Below are positions 31,482 through 40,167 of a DNA stretch of 64,000 nucleotides, piece by piece. Each line of letters opens with the position of its first letter. Position 1 is the first letter of the stretch. Below the pieces are notes generated by a model, which was given only the letters and a program-made list of their open reading frames with translations, searched no databases and was not told the DNA's origin. The position numbers were made by a program, and so were the translations under genes. Source of the DNA: Streptomyces kanamyceticus (GTDB taxonomy: Bacteria > Actinomycetota > Actinomycetes > Streptomycetales > Streptomycetaceae); contig NZ_CP023699.1 in assembly GCF_008704495.1 (NCBI RefSeq), positions 1,364,001 through 1,428,000 on the forward strand, read 5' to 3'.

Positions 31482-33002
31482 ATGGCATCGAGCAGTGACC
31501 CGACTCTGGAGCGGCTCGCCAACTCCGTGCTGCAGCCCGGGTTCGAGGGCACCACGGCCCCCGACTGGCTGCGCCGCAAGATCGCCGAGGGCCTCGGCTC
31601 CGTTGTCCTGTTCGCGCGCAACATCGAAACGCCCGAGCAGGTCGCGGCGCTCACCGCGTCGCTGCGCGCCGAGAACCCCGACCTGATCGTCGGCATCGAC
31701 GAGGAGGCGGGCGACGTGACCCGCCTGGAGGCGTGGACAGGATCGTCGCGGCCCGGCAACCTCGCCCTCGGCGCCGTCGACGACATCGACCTCACCGAGC
31801 GGGTCGCCCACGACATCGGCCGCGATCTGCACGCCGCGGGCGTCTCCCTCAACTTCGCGCCCAGCGCCGACGTCAACTCCAACCCGCTCAACCCCGTGAT
31901 CGGCGTGCGGTCCTTCGGCGCCCGCACCGACCTCGTATCGCGCCACACCGCCGCCTGGATCCGCGGACTGCAGGAGGCGGGCGTCGCCGCCTGCGCCAAG
32001 CACTTCCCCGGCCACGGCGACACGGTCGTCGACTCGCACTACGGGCTGCCCCAGGTCACCGGATCCGCCGAGGAGATCGCACTCACCGCCCTGCCGCCGT
32101 TCATCGCGGCGATGGAGGCGGGCGTCCGCGCGGTGATGACCGCGCACCTGGTCGCCCCCGCCTACGACCCCGACCTGCCCGCGACGCTCAGCCACCGCAT
32201 CCTGGTGGAACTCCTGCGCGGCGAGCTGGACTTCGACGGCCTCCTGGTCACGGACGGCATCGAGATGGGCGCCGTCACCGACCGCTACGGCATCGACGGG
32301 GCGACGGTCAAGGCGGTGGCCGGTGGCGTGGACGCGGTGTGCGTGGGCGGCGAGAGCGCCGAGGAAGCCACGGTCGACCTGCTCACCACCGCCCTGGTCA
32401 AGGCCGTCCTGGACGGCACGCTCCCCGAGGAGCGCCTGGTCGAGGCCAGCAGGCGCGTCACGGAGTTCGCGCGCTGGTCCGGCGAGCGCTCACGGGCGGT
32501 GGCGCGCGCCCTGGAGCGCTCCGACATCGGCCTGGTCGCGGCCCGCCGCGCGGTCCTCGTCCGGCACCGCCCGGGCACGACCCCGGTCACCCTGCCCCTC
32601 ACCGGCGCCCCGCACGTCGTGGAGCTCTCCCCCACGATGAACCTCGCCGTGGACGGCCACACCCCGTGGGGCGTCGCCGACCCGCTGCGCGACCTGCGCC
32701 CCGGCACCACGTCCGTACGCCTGACGGAGCCCGAACTCACCCACACCACCGATGTCCTGACCGAAGCGGCCCTGACCCCCGCGACCGGCCGCGACCTGGT
32801 GGTCGTGGTCAGGGACGCGGCCCGCCACCGCTGGATGACCGACACCCTCACCCGCCTCCTGCGCAGCCGCCCCGACGCCCTCGTCGTCGAGATGGGCGTC
32901 CCCGCGGGCGACGCGCTCGGCGCCGCCCACCTGATCACGCACGGCGCGACACGGGTGTCGGGGATCGCGGCGGCGGAACTGCTGGCGGGCGCGGGCGCCT
33001 GA
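31482..33002 (+). CDS. glycoside hydrolase family 3 beta-N-acetylhexosaminidase
   Basis: A 506-residue GH3 enzyme of the NagZ type. The N-terminal barrel has the acetylglucosaminidase signature KHFPGHGDTVVDSHYGLP, whose Asp/His pair is the catalytic acid/base of bacterial GH3 hexosaminidases, and the nucleophile-type segment FDGLLVTDGIEMGAV. A C-terminal GH3 alpha/beta domain (about 370-506) follows. No signal peptide is evident, suggesting cytoplasmic cleavage of imported chito-oligosaccharides or muropeptides. GGAGG precedes the ATG at 31482. A DasR-like palindrome over the predicted transcription start agrees with control by N-acetylglucosamine supply. Confidence 0.88.
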   Translation: MASSSDPTLERLANSVLQPGFEGTTAPDWLRRKIAEGLGSVVLFARNIETPEQVAALTASLRAENPDLIVGIDEEAGDVTRLEAWTGSSRPGNLALGAVDDIDLTERVAHDIGRDLHAAGVSLNFAPSADVNSNPLNPVIGVRSFGARTDLVSRHTAAWIRGLQEAGVAACAKHFPGHGDTVVDSHYGLPQVTGSAEEIALTALPPFIAAMEAGVRAVMTAHLVAPAYDPDLPATLSHRILVELLRGELDFDGLLVTDGIEMGAVTDRYGIDGATVKAVAGGVDAVCVGGESAEEATVDLLTTALVKAVLDGTLPEERLVEASRRVTEFARWSGERSRAVARALERSDIGLVAARRAVLVRHRPGTTPVTLPLTGAPHVVELSPTMNLAVDGHTPWGVADPLRDLRPGTTSVRLTEPELTHTTDVLTEAALTPATGRDLVVVVRDAARHRWMTDTLTRLLRSRPDALVVEMGVPAGDALGAAHLITHGATRVSGIAAAELLAGAGA

Positions 33003-33046
33003 CCCATGCCGCTGCCACTGCCGCCCCGCTGCCGCTGAACCGTCCC

Positions 33047-33715
33047 TCAGCCCGGCGGCAGCAGCAGCTCCCGCAGCATCTCCTCGAACTCCCCCGCCGT
33101 GGGCGGCTCGTCCGCGAGCAGCCCCTGCAGCAGTAGACCGTCGTACGCCCGCGCGAAGAGCTTGACGCGCACGGGGTCGTCGGTGAGTTGCCGGGCGAAC
33201 GCGGCCAGGGCCTCCTGCCAGCGGCGCGTCGCCGCGCGCTGCTCCGGGCGGCGCGCGGCGAGCAGGTACATCTCGAACTCGGCGAGCAGGTGCCCGGGTG
33301 CGGTGAGCAGCTCCGCCATCAGCCCGGCCAGGGTGCGCAGCCGTTCCGCCGCGTCGCCGGGCTCCTCGGCGAGCCGCTCGATGCGCGCGGAGTCCTCCTC
33401 CATGCAGCTGGTCAGCGCCGCGGTCAGCAGGGCGTCGATGCTGTCGAAGTAGTACGTCGTGGCGGTGGTGGGGAGCCCCGCCTCCTTGGCGACGGTGCGG
33501 TGCGTGACGCCGCCCGCCCCGTCGCGCGCGATCACGCGCACGGTGGCCTCGATCAGCGCGCGGCGGCGGAGCTCTCCCTTGGCCCTGCGCCCGTCGGTGC
33601 TCGGGGCGGTTCCGTCGGCGCTCGCGGCGCTCGCGGCGGTGCTCTTCAGTGTCCTTCTCCCGGTCAGTGTCCTACTCCCGGCCTGCGTGATTCCGCGTTC
33701 CTTTGACCTGCCCAC
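33047..33715 (-). CDS. TetR-family transcriptional regulator
   Basis: A TetR-type repressor of about 222 residues. The HTH is RALIEATVRVIARDGAGGVTHRTVAKEAGLPTTATTYYFDSIDALLTAAL, followed by an all-helical ligand domain. No ATG exists near the domain start; the GTG at 33713-33715 is chosen because it lies just inside the divergent promoter, though a start up to 30 codons later is possible. A near-duplicate 17-base segment (CAGTGTCCTWCTCCCGG) occurs in its N-terminal coding region. It is divergent from the MFS gene at 33807 and most likely represses it through the palindrome between them. Confidence 0.82.
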   Translation of the reverse strand: MGRSKERGITQAGSRTLTGRRTLKSTAASAASADGTAPSTDGRRAKGELRRRALIEATVRVIARDGAGGVTHRTVAKEAGLPTTATTYYFDSIDALLTAALTSCMEEDSARIERLAEEPGDAAERLRTLAGLMAELLTAPGHLLAEFEMYLLAARRPEQRAATRRWQEALAAFARQLTDDPVRVKLFARAYDGLLLQGLLADEPPTAGEFEEMLRELLLPPG

Positions 33716-33754
33716 CGACCGTACCCCGGCGGCCGCGCCCACCCGCGTGATAGA

Positions 33755-33776
33755 AAGTGGAACTTCCGTCCCACTT
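33755..33776. promoter_or_regulatory. TetR-type operator between divergent TetR and MFS genes
   Basis: An inverted repeat with arms AAGTGGAA and TCCCACTT (7 of 8 pairs) around CTTCCG, 31 bp before the MFS ATG and 40 bp before the proposed TetR GTG. Length and position fit a TetR dimer site. Confidence 0.6.
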
Positions 33777-33806
33777 GTTTTCCACGCCAGCGCGAAAGGC
33801 CCCGCC

Positions 33807-35081
33807 ATGCCCAGCCCCTACCGCGAGATCTTCTCCGCCCCCGGCGCCAAGGCGTTCAGCGGCGCCGGTCTCCTGGCCCGCCTCCCGCTGCCCCTCACGC
33901 ACATGGGCATCCTCACGATGCTCTCCGAGACGACCGGCGAGTACGCCCTGTCCGGCCTGGTCGCGGGCACCTTCACCTTCTCCATGGCGCTCCTGGGACC
34001 GCAGGTCTCGCGCGCCGTCGACCGGCACGGGCAGAGCCGCGTCCTGCCGATCGCCACCGGCCTGAGCGCGCTCGGGCTCGCCGCGCTGCTGCTCTGCGCC
34101 ACGACCGACGCACCGACCTGGACGCTGTTCCTCTGCGCCCTGCTCGCGGGCCTGATGCCCAGCATGGGCGCCATGGTCAGGGCCCGCTGGACCGAGCTCT
34201 ACCGAGGCACGCCCCGGCTGAACACCGCGTACTCCATGGAGTCCGTGGTCGACGAGCTCACCTATGTCATCAGCCCGGCGCTCGCCGTGATCCTGTCCAC
34301 CGCGCTGTTCCCGCAGGCCGCGCCGCTCGCCGCGGGCATCCTGCTCGTCGTCGGCGTCGCGCTGTTCGTCCCGCAGAAGCGCACCGAACCGCGGGTCGTG
34401 CCCCGCGCCGAGCAGCCCTCCGGCGGCTCCTCCTCGGTCATCTGGTCCCCGCCCGTGCTGCTGCTCGCGCTGACCCTGCTCTTCGGCGGGGCGATCCCGG
34501 GGATGGTCGACACGATGGGCCTCGCCTTCGCCGAACGGCAGGGCGACAAGGCGCTGTCGGGTCTCGTCTTCGCGGCGTACGCGCTCGGCTCGGGGATCTC
34601 GGGGCTGCTCTTCGGCGCCCGCTCGCTGACCGTGCCGCTGCCCCGCCTCCTGCTCATCGGCGTCACCGGCACCGCCCTGACGACGCTGCCCTTCCTGTGG
34701 GTGGACAGCGTCGCGGGGATGGCGGCCGTGGTGTTCGCGGCCGGTGTCTTCTTCGCCCCGACCATGGTGGTGACCATGGGGATCGTGGAGCGTACGACTC
34801 CGGAGCACCGCCTCACCGAGGCGATGACCTGGATGATCGCGGGCCTGCAGAGCGGCGTCGCGATCGGCGCGGCGGTCTCGGGTGTCGTGTACGACGCGTT
34901 CGGCTCGACGGCCGGGTTCTCCATGGGCATCGGCGCCGGGGCGCTCGCGCTCCTGCTCGCGCTCTGCGCGCTGCCGATGCTGCGCCGCCGGATGGACACG
35001 GCCTCGGTCTCCGTAGACATGACACCCCCGGAGACCGAGGCTGAGCGGGCTCAGCCCCTCAGCGGGCCCTCGCAGCTGTAG
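33807..35081 (+). CDS. MFS transporter, probable drug exporter controlled by TetR
   Basis: A 424-residue, 12-helix major facilitator protein. The N-terminus MPSPYREIFSAPGAKAFS is the usual opening of actinobacterial MFS exporters, and helix 5 contains GLMPSMGAMVRARWTELYRGTP, typical of the group. The ATG at 33807 follows GAAAGG. It is divergent from a TetR gene, the classic efflux-regulation arrangement. The stop overlaps the end of the convergent collagenase gene by 31 bp. The substrate is unknown. Confidence 0.85.
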   Translation: MPSPYREIFSAPGAKAFSGAGLLARLPLPLTHMGILTMLSETTGEYALSGLVAGTFTFSMALLGPQVSRAVDRHGQSRVLPIATGLSALGLAALLLCATTDAPTWTLFLCALLAGLMPSMGAMVRARWTELYRGTPRLNTAYSMESVVDELTYVISPALAVILSTALFPQAAPLAAGILLVVGVALFVPQKRTEPRVVPRAEQPSGGSSSVIWSPPVLLLALTLLFGGAIPGMVDTMGLAFAERQGDKALSGLVFAAYALGSGISGLLFGARSLTVPLPRLLLIGVTGTALTTLPFLWVDSVAGMAAVVFAAGVFFAPTMVVTMGIVERTTPEHRLTEAMTWMIAGLQSGVAIGAAVSGVVYDAFGSTAGFSMGIGAGALALLLALCALPMLRRRMDTASVSVDMTPPETEAERAQPLSGPSQL

Positions 35082-37363
35082 TTCGCGGTGCCAGCGCGTC
35101 CGTTGGACCAGATGTCCACCTTGCCGAACGAGCAGTTCATGTCGGCCAGATTGTTGTCACCGGTCGCGGCCCGCTCCAGCAGGAAGTAGTCCACCGTCTC
35201 GGACATGTCCTTGAAGACGGCGTCGGGGTCGCCCGCGGATCCGAGGTTCGCGGTGATCCGTCCGGTGCAGGTGTAACGCGGCCGCTCCGGCGCCCCGTTG
35301 GACGCGCAGTCGGGTGTGCTGCTGGTCGTCGCGGTGAAGGAGGCGCGCACCTGGTCGGCCGTGGTGTCGCGCAGCTCGGTCACCGGCACGTACCTCGTGT
35401 CGGGTACGAAGAGGTCGTCGACCCGCGCGATCTGCCGGTCGAGGAAGGCGTCGTACGCGCGCTGCAGCCCCGCGTCCCTGCCGAGCCGGTCGCGCCAGGC
35501 GTCGAATCCTGACGGGTTGTCGGCGCGCAGGTACCCGTACATCTCCTTGAGCAGCGTGGGGTGTTCGCTCCACAGGAACTCGAAGAACGTGCCCGCGTAG
35601 TTGTAGAAGCGGAAGCCGTCCCCCGCGTAGGTGGCGTGCAGGAGCTGGTTCACGGTCATCCGGGGCCCGCCGTTCGCGGTGTCGGCGATGATGCCCTTGA
35701 CCAGCGACTTGCGGACCTTGATGCCGTCGTCACGGGTGGCGCCGTCGAAGAACTCGGCGGTGCCCTCGTCCATCGCGGTGGTCCTGTCACCCTGGTACCA
35801 GGGCCCCTCGCCGAAGGACCCCGGCACCGCCCAGCGGCCGTTGAGGTAATGCGTGTACTCGTGCCGGAAGAGCTCTTCGAGGGTGAGCGAGGAGTCCTGC
35901 GGCACGCGGCGCTGGTAGGTGTAGAAGGTCGCGCCGCGCTCGATGTAGACGCCGCCGTTGTTGGTGTCCATCCCGGTCAGGAGCGGGTGGTAGTTCTCGT
36001 AGTCGGCGCGCGAGGCGTAGAGCACGGTGGTCAGGGTGGTGTTGGGGTCCCCCGCGAGCGGCTCTTCGGTACCGACCACGCGGTGGAACTGCGCCTTGAC
36101 CTGCTTGCTCGCGTAGTAGAGCTGGTCGACCGTCGCGCGGTCGAGCGCCGTGCGGACCTTCATCCCGCCCTTGTCGTACGTATAGGTCTGCGGGAAGAGG
36201 AGCCGCTCGATGTCGGCCCTGCACACCTTGTACGGCGCGCAGGCGTCGTACTCGTTCAGCCAGGTGACGACCTTCGCCCAAGGAGCGCTGCCCGTACCGA
36301 AGTTGCGGACGGTGACGTCCACGAGGCCGCCGAGTCCCGCGGTGATCTCCGCGGTGAGCCCGTCGATCTGGCCGAACCTGCCGTACTCCAGGAGCGCGTC
36401 GCGCACCACCCAGGCATTGGCGGTGTCCTTGAGGTGGGTGTACTGGGCGAACCCCTTGAAGGCGGCGCGGTAGGCGGGGTCGGCCTTCACGGCGGCGTGG
36501 AACGCGGCGTCCCTGTTGCCCGGGTACACGCCGAGGTAGCTCAGGGAGAGCCCGGCGAGCGCGGCACCGGCCCAAGAGGCGTCCTTCGCCGTGCCGGGGT
36601 GGGCGGCGTCCATGGTCGCGAGCACCCGCTTGATCAGCGGGAGTTGGTGCTGCCGGAGGCCGGGCGCGCTGGCCGCGTACAGCGCCTCGCGCAGCGATTC
36701 GGCGTTGGTCCTGGTCGCGTCGAAGGTGCGCGGCGCCGAGCCGAAGGCGTCGACGGCGCGGCGCATCGCGTCCACGGTCGGCGCGTCGGTGACGTCGATC
36801 TCGTCGTGCGAGAAGTCCTGGTAGGCGACGGCGTGGAGATAGGTGAACATCTCCAGGAGGTGGCTGCCGTTCTTGCCGTCGTGAGCGGCGGCGAGGCGGG
36901 TGATGCGCCCGGACACTGCCTGGACGTGGGCGTCCGACATGACGGGGGCGAGGCGAGGGTCCCAGTTCCACACCAGGGTGCGCAGACAGCCGTCGGCGGT
37001 GACGGCCGGATCGGCGAGGAAGTCGGCGAAGCGCTCGGGGGCGAGACCGGTCACGGCGTCGAGGGTGCAGGGGACGGCGGCGGCCTGCGTCTTCGCGGCG
37101 GGCTTCGTCGCCTTGGGCGTGCGCGCGCTGGGTATGCGTGCGTCCTTGAGCCCGCCGGGTGCCAGGAGCGCCTGGTTGGCGGGCTTGGGGGCCTTGGCCC
37201 GGTGCTCGACGACGTCGAGGGGGTTCGGCTCGGCGGGCGCGGCGGCACGGGCGCGGGCCGGGGCGGGCTCGGCCGCGTGGCCGAACTGGGCGGCCGAGAC
37301 GCAGAGGGTCGCCGCGAGCGCGCCGGCGAGCACGGATCTTCGCAGGGTACGTAACTGGGACAC
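35051..37363 (-). CDS. secreted M9-family microbial collagenase
   Basis: A 770-residue zinc collagenase. A signal peptide (SVLAGALAATLCVSAAQFGHA, cleaved near residue 30) and a Pro/Ala-rich pro-region precede the collagenase activator domain (about 95-400) and the gluzincin peptidase domain with HEYTH at 501-505 and Glu in DEGTAEFF (533-537). The C-terminal 80 residues, with paired cysteines and FGKVDIWSNGRAGTANYSC, form a small accessory domain. The GTG at 37363 has GAGGAG eight bases upstream. The enzyme degrades native collagen outside the cell; a hydroxyproline operon lies 3 kb away. Confidence 0.9.
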   Translation of the reverse strand: MSQLRTLRRSVLAGALAATLCVSAAQFGHAAEPAPARARAAAPAEPNPLDVVEHRAKAPKPANQALLAPGGLKDARIPSARTPKATKPAAKTQAAAVPCTLDAVTGLAPERFADFLADPAVTADGCLRTLVWNWDPRLAPVMSDAHVQAVSGRITRLAAAHDGKNGSHLLEMFTYLHAVAYQDFSHDEIDVTDAPTVDAMRRAVDAFGSAPRTFDATRTNAESLREALYAASAPGLRQHQLPLIKRVLATMDAAHPGTAKDASWAGAALAGLSLSYLGVYPGNRDAAFHAAVKADPAYRAAFKGFAQYTHLKDTANAWVVRDALLEYGRFGQIDGLTAEITAGLGGLVDVTVRNFGTGSAPWAKVVTWLNEYDACAPYKVCRADIERLLFPQTYTYDKGGMKVRTALDRATVDQLYYASKQVKAQFHRVVGTEEPLAGDPNTTLTTVLYASRADYENYHPLLTGMDTNNGGVYIERGATFYTYQRRVPQDSSLTLEELFRHEYTHYLNGRWAVPGSFGEGPWYQGDRTTAMDEGTAEFFDGATRDDGIKVRKSLVKGIIADTANGGPRMTVNQLLHATYAGDGFRFYNYAGTFFEFLWSEHPTLLKEMYGYLRADNPSGFDAWRDRLGRDAGLQRAYDAFLDRQIARVDDLFVPDTRYVPVTELRDTTADQVRASFTATTSSTPDCASNGAPERPRYTCTGRITANLGSAGDPDAVFKDMSETVDYFLLERAATGDNNLADMNCSFGKVDIWSNGRAGTANYSCEGPLRG

Positions 37364-37514
37364 AGGTGGCTCCTCAAAGGGAGGTGGGGGTGACACGTCG
37401 GTCAACTCACTTGCGCACGACAGCAGTTGCGGAGACGCCGCCGCGCCATGTGATGCGTAACGTAGTAATGTGAAATTGCACTGACAACCCCCGTGCACCC
37501 ACCGGACTCCCCCG

Positions 37515-39296
37515 CTACACCTCCGGCTCGCGCAGTGTGCGCAGGAGCAGCCAGCCCAGCGCGGGCAGAGCGATCAGCGGCGCGAGGGCCGTCCGCAGGT
37601 CCGTCGCGTCGGCGAGGGTGCCGATCAGCGGGCTGGCGAGCCCGCCGACACTGACGGTGAGGCCGAGGGTGACGCCGCTCGCTGTGCCCATCCGGCGCGG
37701 CAAGTAGTCCTGGCCCAGGGTGATGTGCAGGGAGAAGGGCACGTACAGACCGGCCGACGCGAGCGCCACACATACGTAGAGCAGTGGGCCGGGGACGAAC
37801 ACGACTCCGGCGACGGCCAGGACGGTCAGGGCGTACGACCACTGGACGACGAGCACCCTGCCGAACCGCGTGGCGAGCCTGCCGCCCGCGACGGTGCCGA
37901 CGGCGCCGCCGAGGTAGAGCACGAACAGCGCGGCCGTGCCCGCCACGTCGCCGCCGCCGGTGCGTTCGCGCACGTACAGCGAGATGAACGTACTGAGCCC
38001 GATGAAGACGATCGAGCGGCAGACGATGGCGCCGGACAACTTGGCGAAGGAGGCCCAGTCGTCACGCCCTTCAGGTTGCGTACGGAGGGAACTGCCTGCT
38101 GTCGTCGGGCTCTTGAGCCCTTGCAGCGCGGCCACGCAGAGGGCCGCACCGGCGAGGGCGGGCACCACCAGGAGCGGCGATGCGCGCAGGCCGCCCGTGG
38201 CGATGACGGCGGAGACGAGCAGGGGCGCGGCCGCGAAGCCGAGGTTGCCGCCGAGGGAGAACCAGCTCATGCCGGTGTGACTCCCGCCGCTCGCACCGCG
38301 TGCCACGCGGGCGGCCTCCGGGTGGTAGGCGGCGACACCGACCCCGGAGAGCGCGACGACCACGAGGGTGACGACGTAGTCGTCACTCACCCCGGCGAAC
38401 GCGACGCCCACCCCACCGATCAACGTGCTGACCGGCAGCAGCCAGGGCATCCGCCACTTGTCGGTGAGCGCACCGAACAGCGGCTGCACCACGGAGGACA
38501 GCAGCGACGCGGCGAGCACGATGCCGGATGCGGCGGCATAGGTATAGGCACGCTCGGCCACAAAGAAGGGCACGAGCGCGGCGACGGCTCCTTGGTAGAT
38601 GTCTACGCAGGCGTGGCCCAGGGAGAGGAGGGTGAGGGGACGCGGGCGCGGGCGTGCGGGGTGCGGAGGGGCGGGTGAGGGGGTGGTCGGGGCGGGGGGC
38701 GCGGCGCTGCCCGGGGGCACGTCGATGCCCGGCGACCCGACCCGGTCCGGTGGCGCGGCGCTGCCCGGCGGCACGGCACTGCCCGGCGGCGCAGCTCCGC
38801 CCGGCAGCGCGACCCAGTCCGATGGCGAGGCGTTGCCCGATGACACGCCGCTGCCCGGCGGCCCGACCCAGTCCGACGCCGCGGCACTGACCGAGGGCAC
38901 GACCCAGTCTGGCGGCCCGCCGCCGCCCGACAGCACATCGCCGCCCGACAGCACGCCCCCGTCCGGCGACGCGGCACCGCCCGAGGGCACGACCCGGTCC
39001 GAGGGCACGACCCGGCCTGGCGGCACGCCACCGCCCGACAGCCCGCCCCCGTCCGACGACGCGGCACCATCCGAGGACGCGACCCGGCCCGAGGGCACGA
39101 CCCGGTCTAACGGCACGCCACCGCCCGACAGCACGTCGCCGCCCGACAGCACGCCCCCGTCCGGCGACGCGACCCGGCCCGAGGGCACGCCACCGCCCGA
39201 CAGCCCGCCCCCGTCCGGCGACGCGGCACCGCCCGATGGCGCAGCGCCGCCCGACGGCCCGACCCAGCCCGCTGATGAAGTCCGATTCTCTGGCAC
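37515..39296 (-). CDS. fosmidomycin-resistance (Fsr)-type MFS transporter with repetitive N-terminal extension
   Basis: The transporter core (residues about 215-593) has Fsr hallmarks: SLGHACVDIYQGAVAALVPFF, a GVAAYHPEAARVARGASGG loop and GMSWFSLGGNLGFAAAPL. In front of it is a Gly/Ser/Pro/Asp-rich repeat of about 190 residues (units like SGGDVLSGGG). The GTG at 39296, with GAGG upstream and 54 bp from the divergent AraC gene, would translate the repeat; a GTG at 38720 gives a standard 401-residue transporter but has no ribosome-binding site and would leave a 570-bp leader. The start is therefore unresolved. Role: efflux of a small toxic compound. Confidence 0.75.
   Translation of the reverse strand: MPENRTSSAGWVGPSGGAAPSGGAASPDGGGLSGGGVPSGRVASPDGGVLSGGDVLSGGGVPLDRVVPSGRVASSDGAASSDGGGLSGGGVPPGRVVPSDRVVPSGGAASPDGGVLSGGDVLSGGGGPPDWVVPSVSAAASDWVGPPGSGVSSGNASPSDWVALPGGAAPPGSAVPPGSAAPPDRVGSPGIDVPPGSAAPPAPTTPSPAPPHPARPRPRPLTLLSLGHACVDIYQGAVAALVPFFVAERAYTYAAASGIVLAASLLSSVVQPLFGALTDKWRMPWLLPVSTLIGGVGVAFAGVSDDYVVTLVVVALSGVGVAAYHPEAARVARGASGGSHTGMSWFSLGGNLGFAAAPLLVSAVIATGGLRASPLLVVPALAGAALCVAALQGLKSPTTAGSSLRTQPEGRDDWASFAKLSGAIVCRSIVFIGLSTFISLYVRERTGGGDVAGTAALFVLYLGGAVGTVAGGRLATRFGRVLVVQWSYALTVLAVAGVVFVPGPLLYVCVALASAGLYVPFSLHITLGQDYLPRRMGTASGVTLGLTVSVGGLASPLIGTLADATDLRTALAPLIALPALGWLLLRTLREPEV
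38690..39290. repeat. degenerate repeat in the Fsr-type transporter N-terminal region
   Basis: Short units such as CCGCCCGACAGCACG recur throughout. A higher-order copy starting at 38923 recurs at 39121, a 198-bp period divisible by three, so the transporter reading frame is preserved. Confidence 0.75.
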
Positions 39297-39350
39297 CGCC
39301 TCATCGTCGCCACGCCGCCCCCTGGCGCGCTTCCGATAAAGTGCCAACCC

Positions 39351-40097
39351 ATGCCGGATATCCGCCACACCCCCGAAGCACCCACCCGTACCCAGGCGCT
39401 GGCGCCCGGGGAGCGGATCGATGCGCATCGGCACGACGATCACCAGATCGTCTACGCGGGCTCCGGTGTCCTTGCCGTCACCACCGACGCGGGCACCTGG
39501 TTCGCGCCGGGCAACCGGGCCATCTGGGTTCCCGCGGGCTGCGTCCACGCGCACCGTGCCCACGGTCACCTCGCCCTGCACCTGCTCGGGCTGCCCGCCG
39601 ACACCAACCCGCTCGGGCTCGACGCCCCCACCGTCCTCGCCGTCGGTCCGCTCCTGCGCGAGCTGATCCTCGCCTGCACCCGAGGCCCGCACGACGACAC
39701 CCCGGAGGGCCTGCGCCTGCGCGCGGTCCTCCTCGACCAGCTGCGCGCCTCGCCGCAGCAGCCGATCCAGCTGCCCACCCCGACCGACCCCCGCCTCGCG
39801 GCCGTCTGCGAACGGCTGCACCGCGACCCCGCCGAACCACGCGGCCTCGCCGCCCTCGCCGCCGAGGCGGGGGCTGGCGAGCGCACCCTCAGCCGACTCT
39901 TCCGCCGCGAACTGGGTATGACCTTCCCGCAGTGGCGCACCCAACTGCGCCTGTACCACGCCCTGCGCATGCTGGCCGACGGCATGCCGGTCACCACGGT
40001 CGCGCACCGCTGCGGCTGGTCGTCCACCAGCGCGTTCATCGACGTCTTCCGGCGCTCCCTCGGCTACACCCCGGGCACGCATCAGCGCCGCGACTGA
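39351..40097 (+). CDS. AraC-family regulator with cupin sensor domain
   Basis: A 248-residue regulator. The N-terminal cupin (residues 1-90, IDAHRHDDHQIVYAGSGVLAV and FAPGNRAIWVPAGCVHAH) is followed by the AraC double HTH (about 145-245, ending MPVTTVAHRCGWSSTSAFIDVFRRSLGYTPG). AraC proteins of this architecture are commonly encoded divergently from MFS exporters, as here with the Fsr-type gene, and control them. A TAAAGT -10-like hexamer ends eight bases before the ATG, so the transcript may be leaderless. Confidence 0.87.
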   Translation: MPDIRHTPEAPTRTQALAPGERIDAHRHDDHQIVYAGSGVLAVTTDAGTWFAPGNRAIWVPAGCVHAHRAHGHLALHLLGLPADTNPLGLDAPTVLAVGPLLRELILACTRGPHDDTPEGLRLRAVLLDQLRASPQQPIQLPTPTDPRLAAVCERLHRDPAEPRGLAALAAEAGAGERTLSRLFRRELGMTFPQWRTQLRLYHALRMLADGMPVTTVAHRCGWSSTSAFIDVFRRSLGYTPGTHQRRD

Positions 40098-40167
40098 TCG
40101 ACCCGCGCGAACTTCCTTCTCTGCACAGGTACTTGGCAGCCCCTGTGCCATGTGAAATATTACTGCC

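Noticed and set aside
37401..37514. AT-richer patch upstream of the collagenase gene as a defined promoter
   Set aside because: Several weak hexamers fit, none with convincing spacing; the promoter must be close but cannot be placed.
38599..39339. 246-codon plus-strand Pro/Ser/Thr-rich frame
   Set aside because: Antisense reading of the repeat in front of the Fsr-type transporter; no ribosome-binding site or domain.
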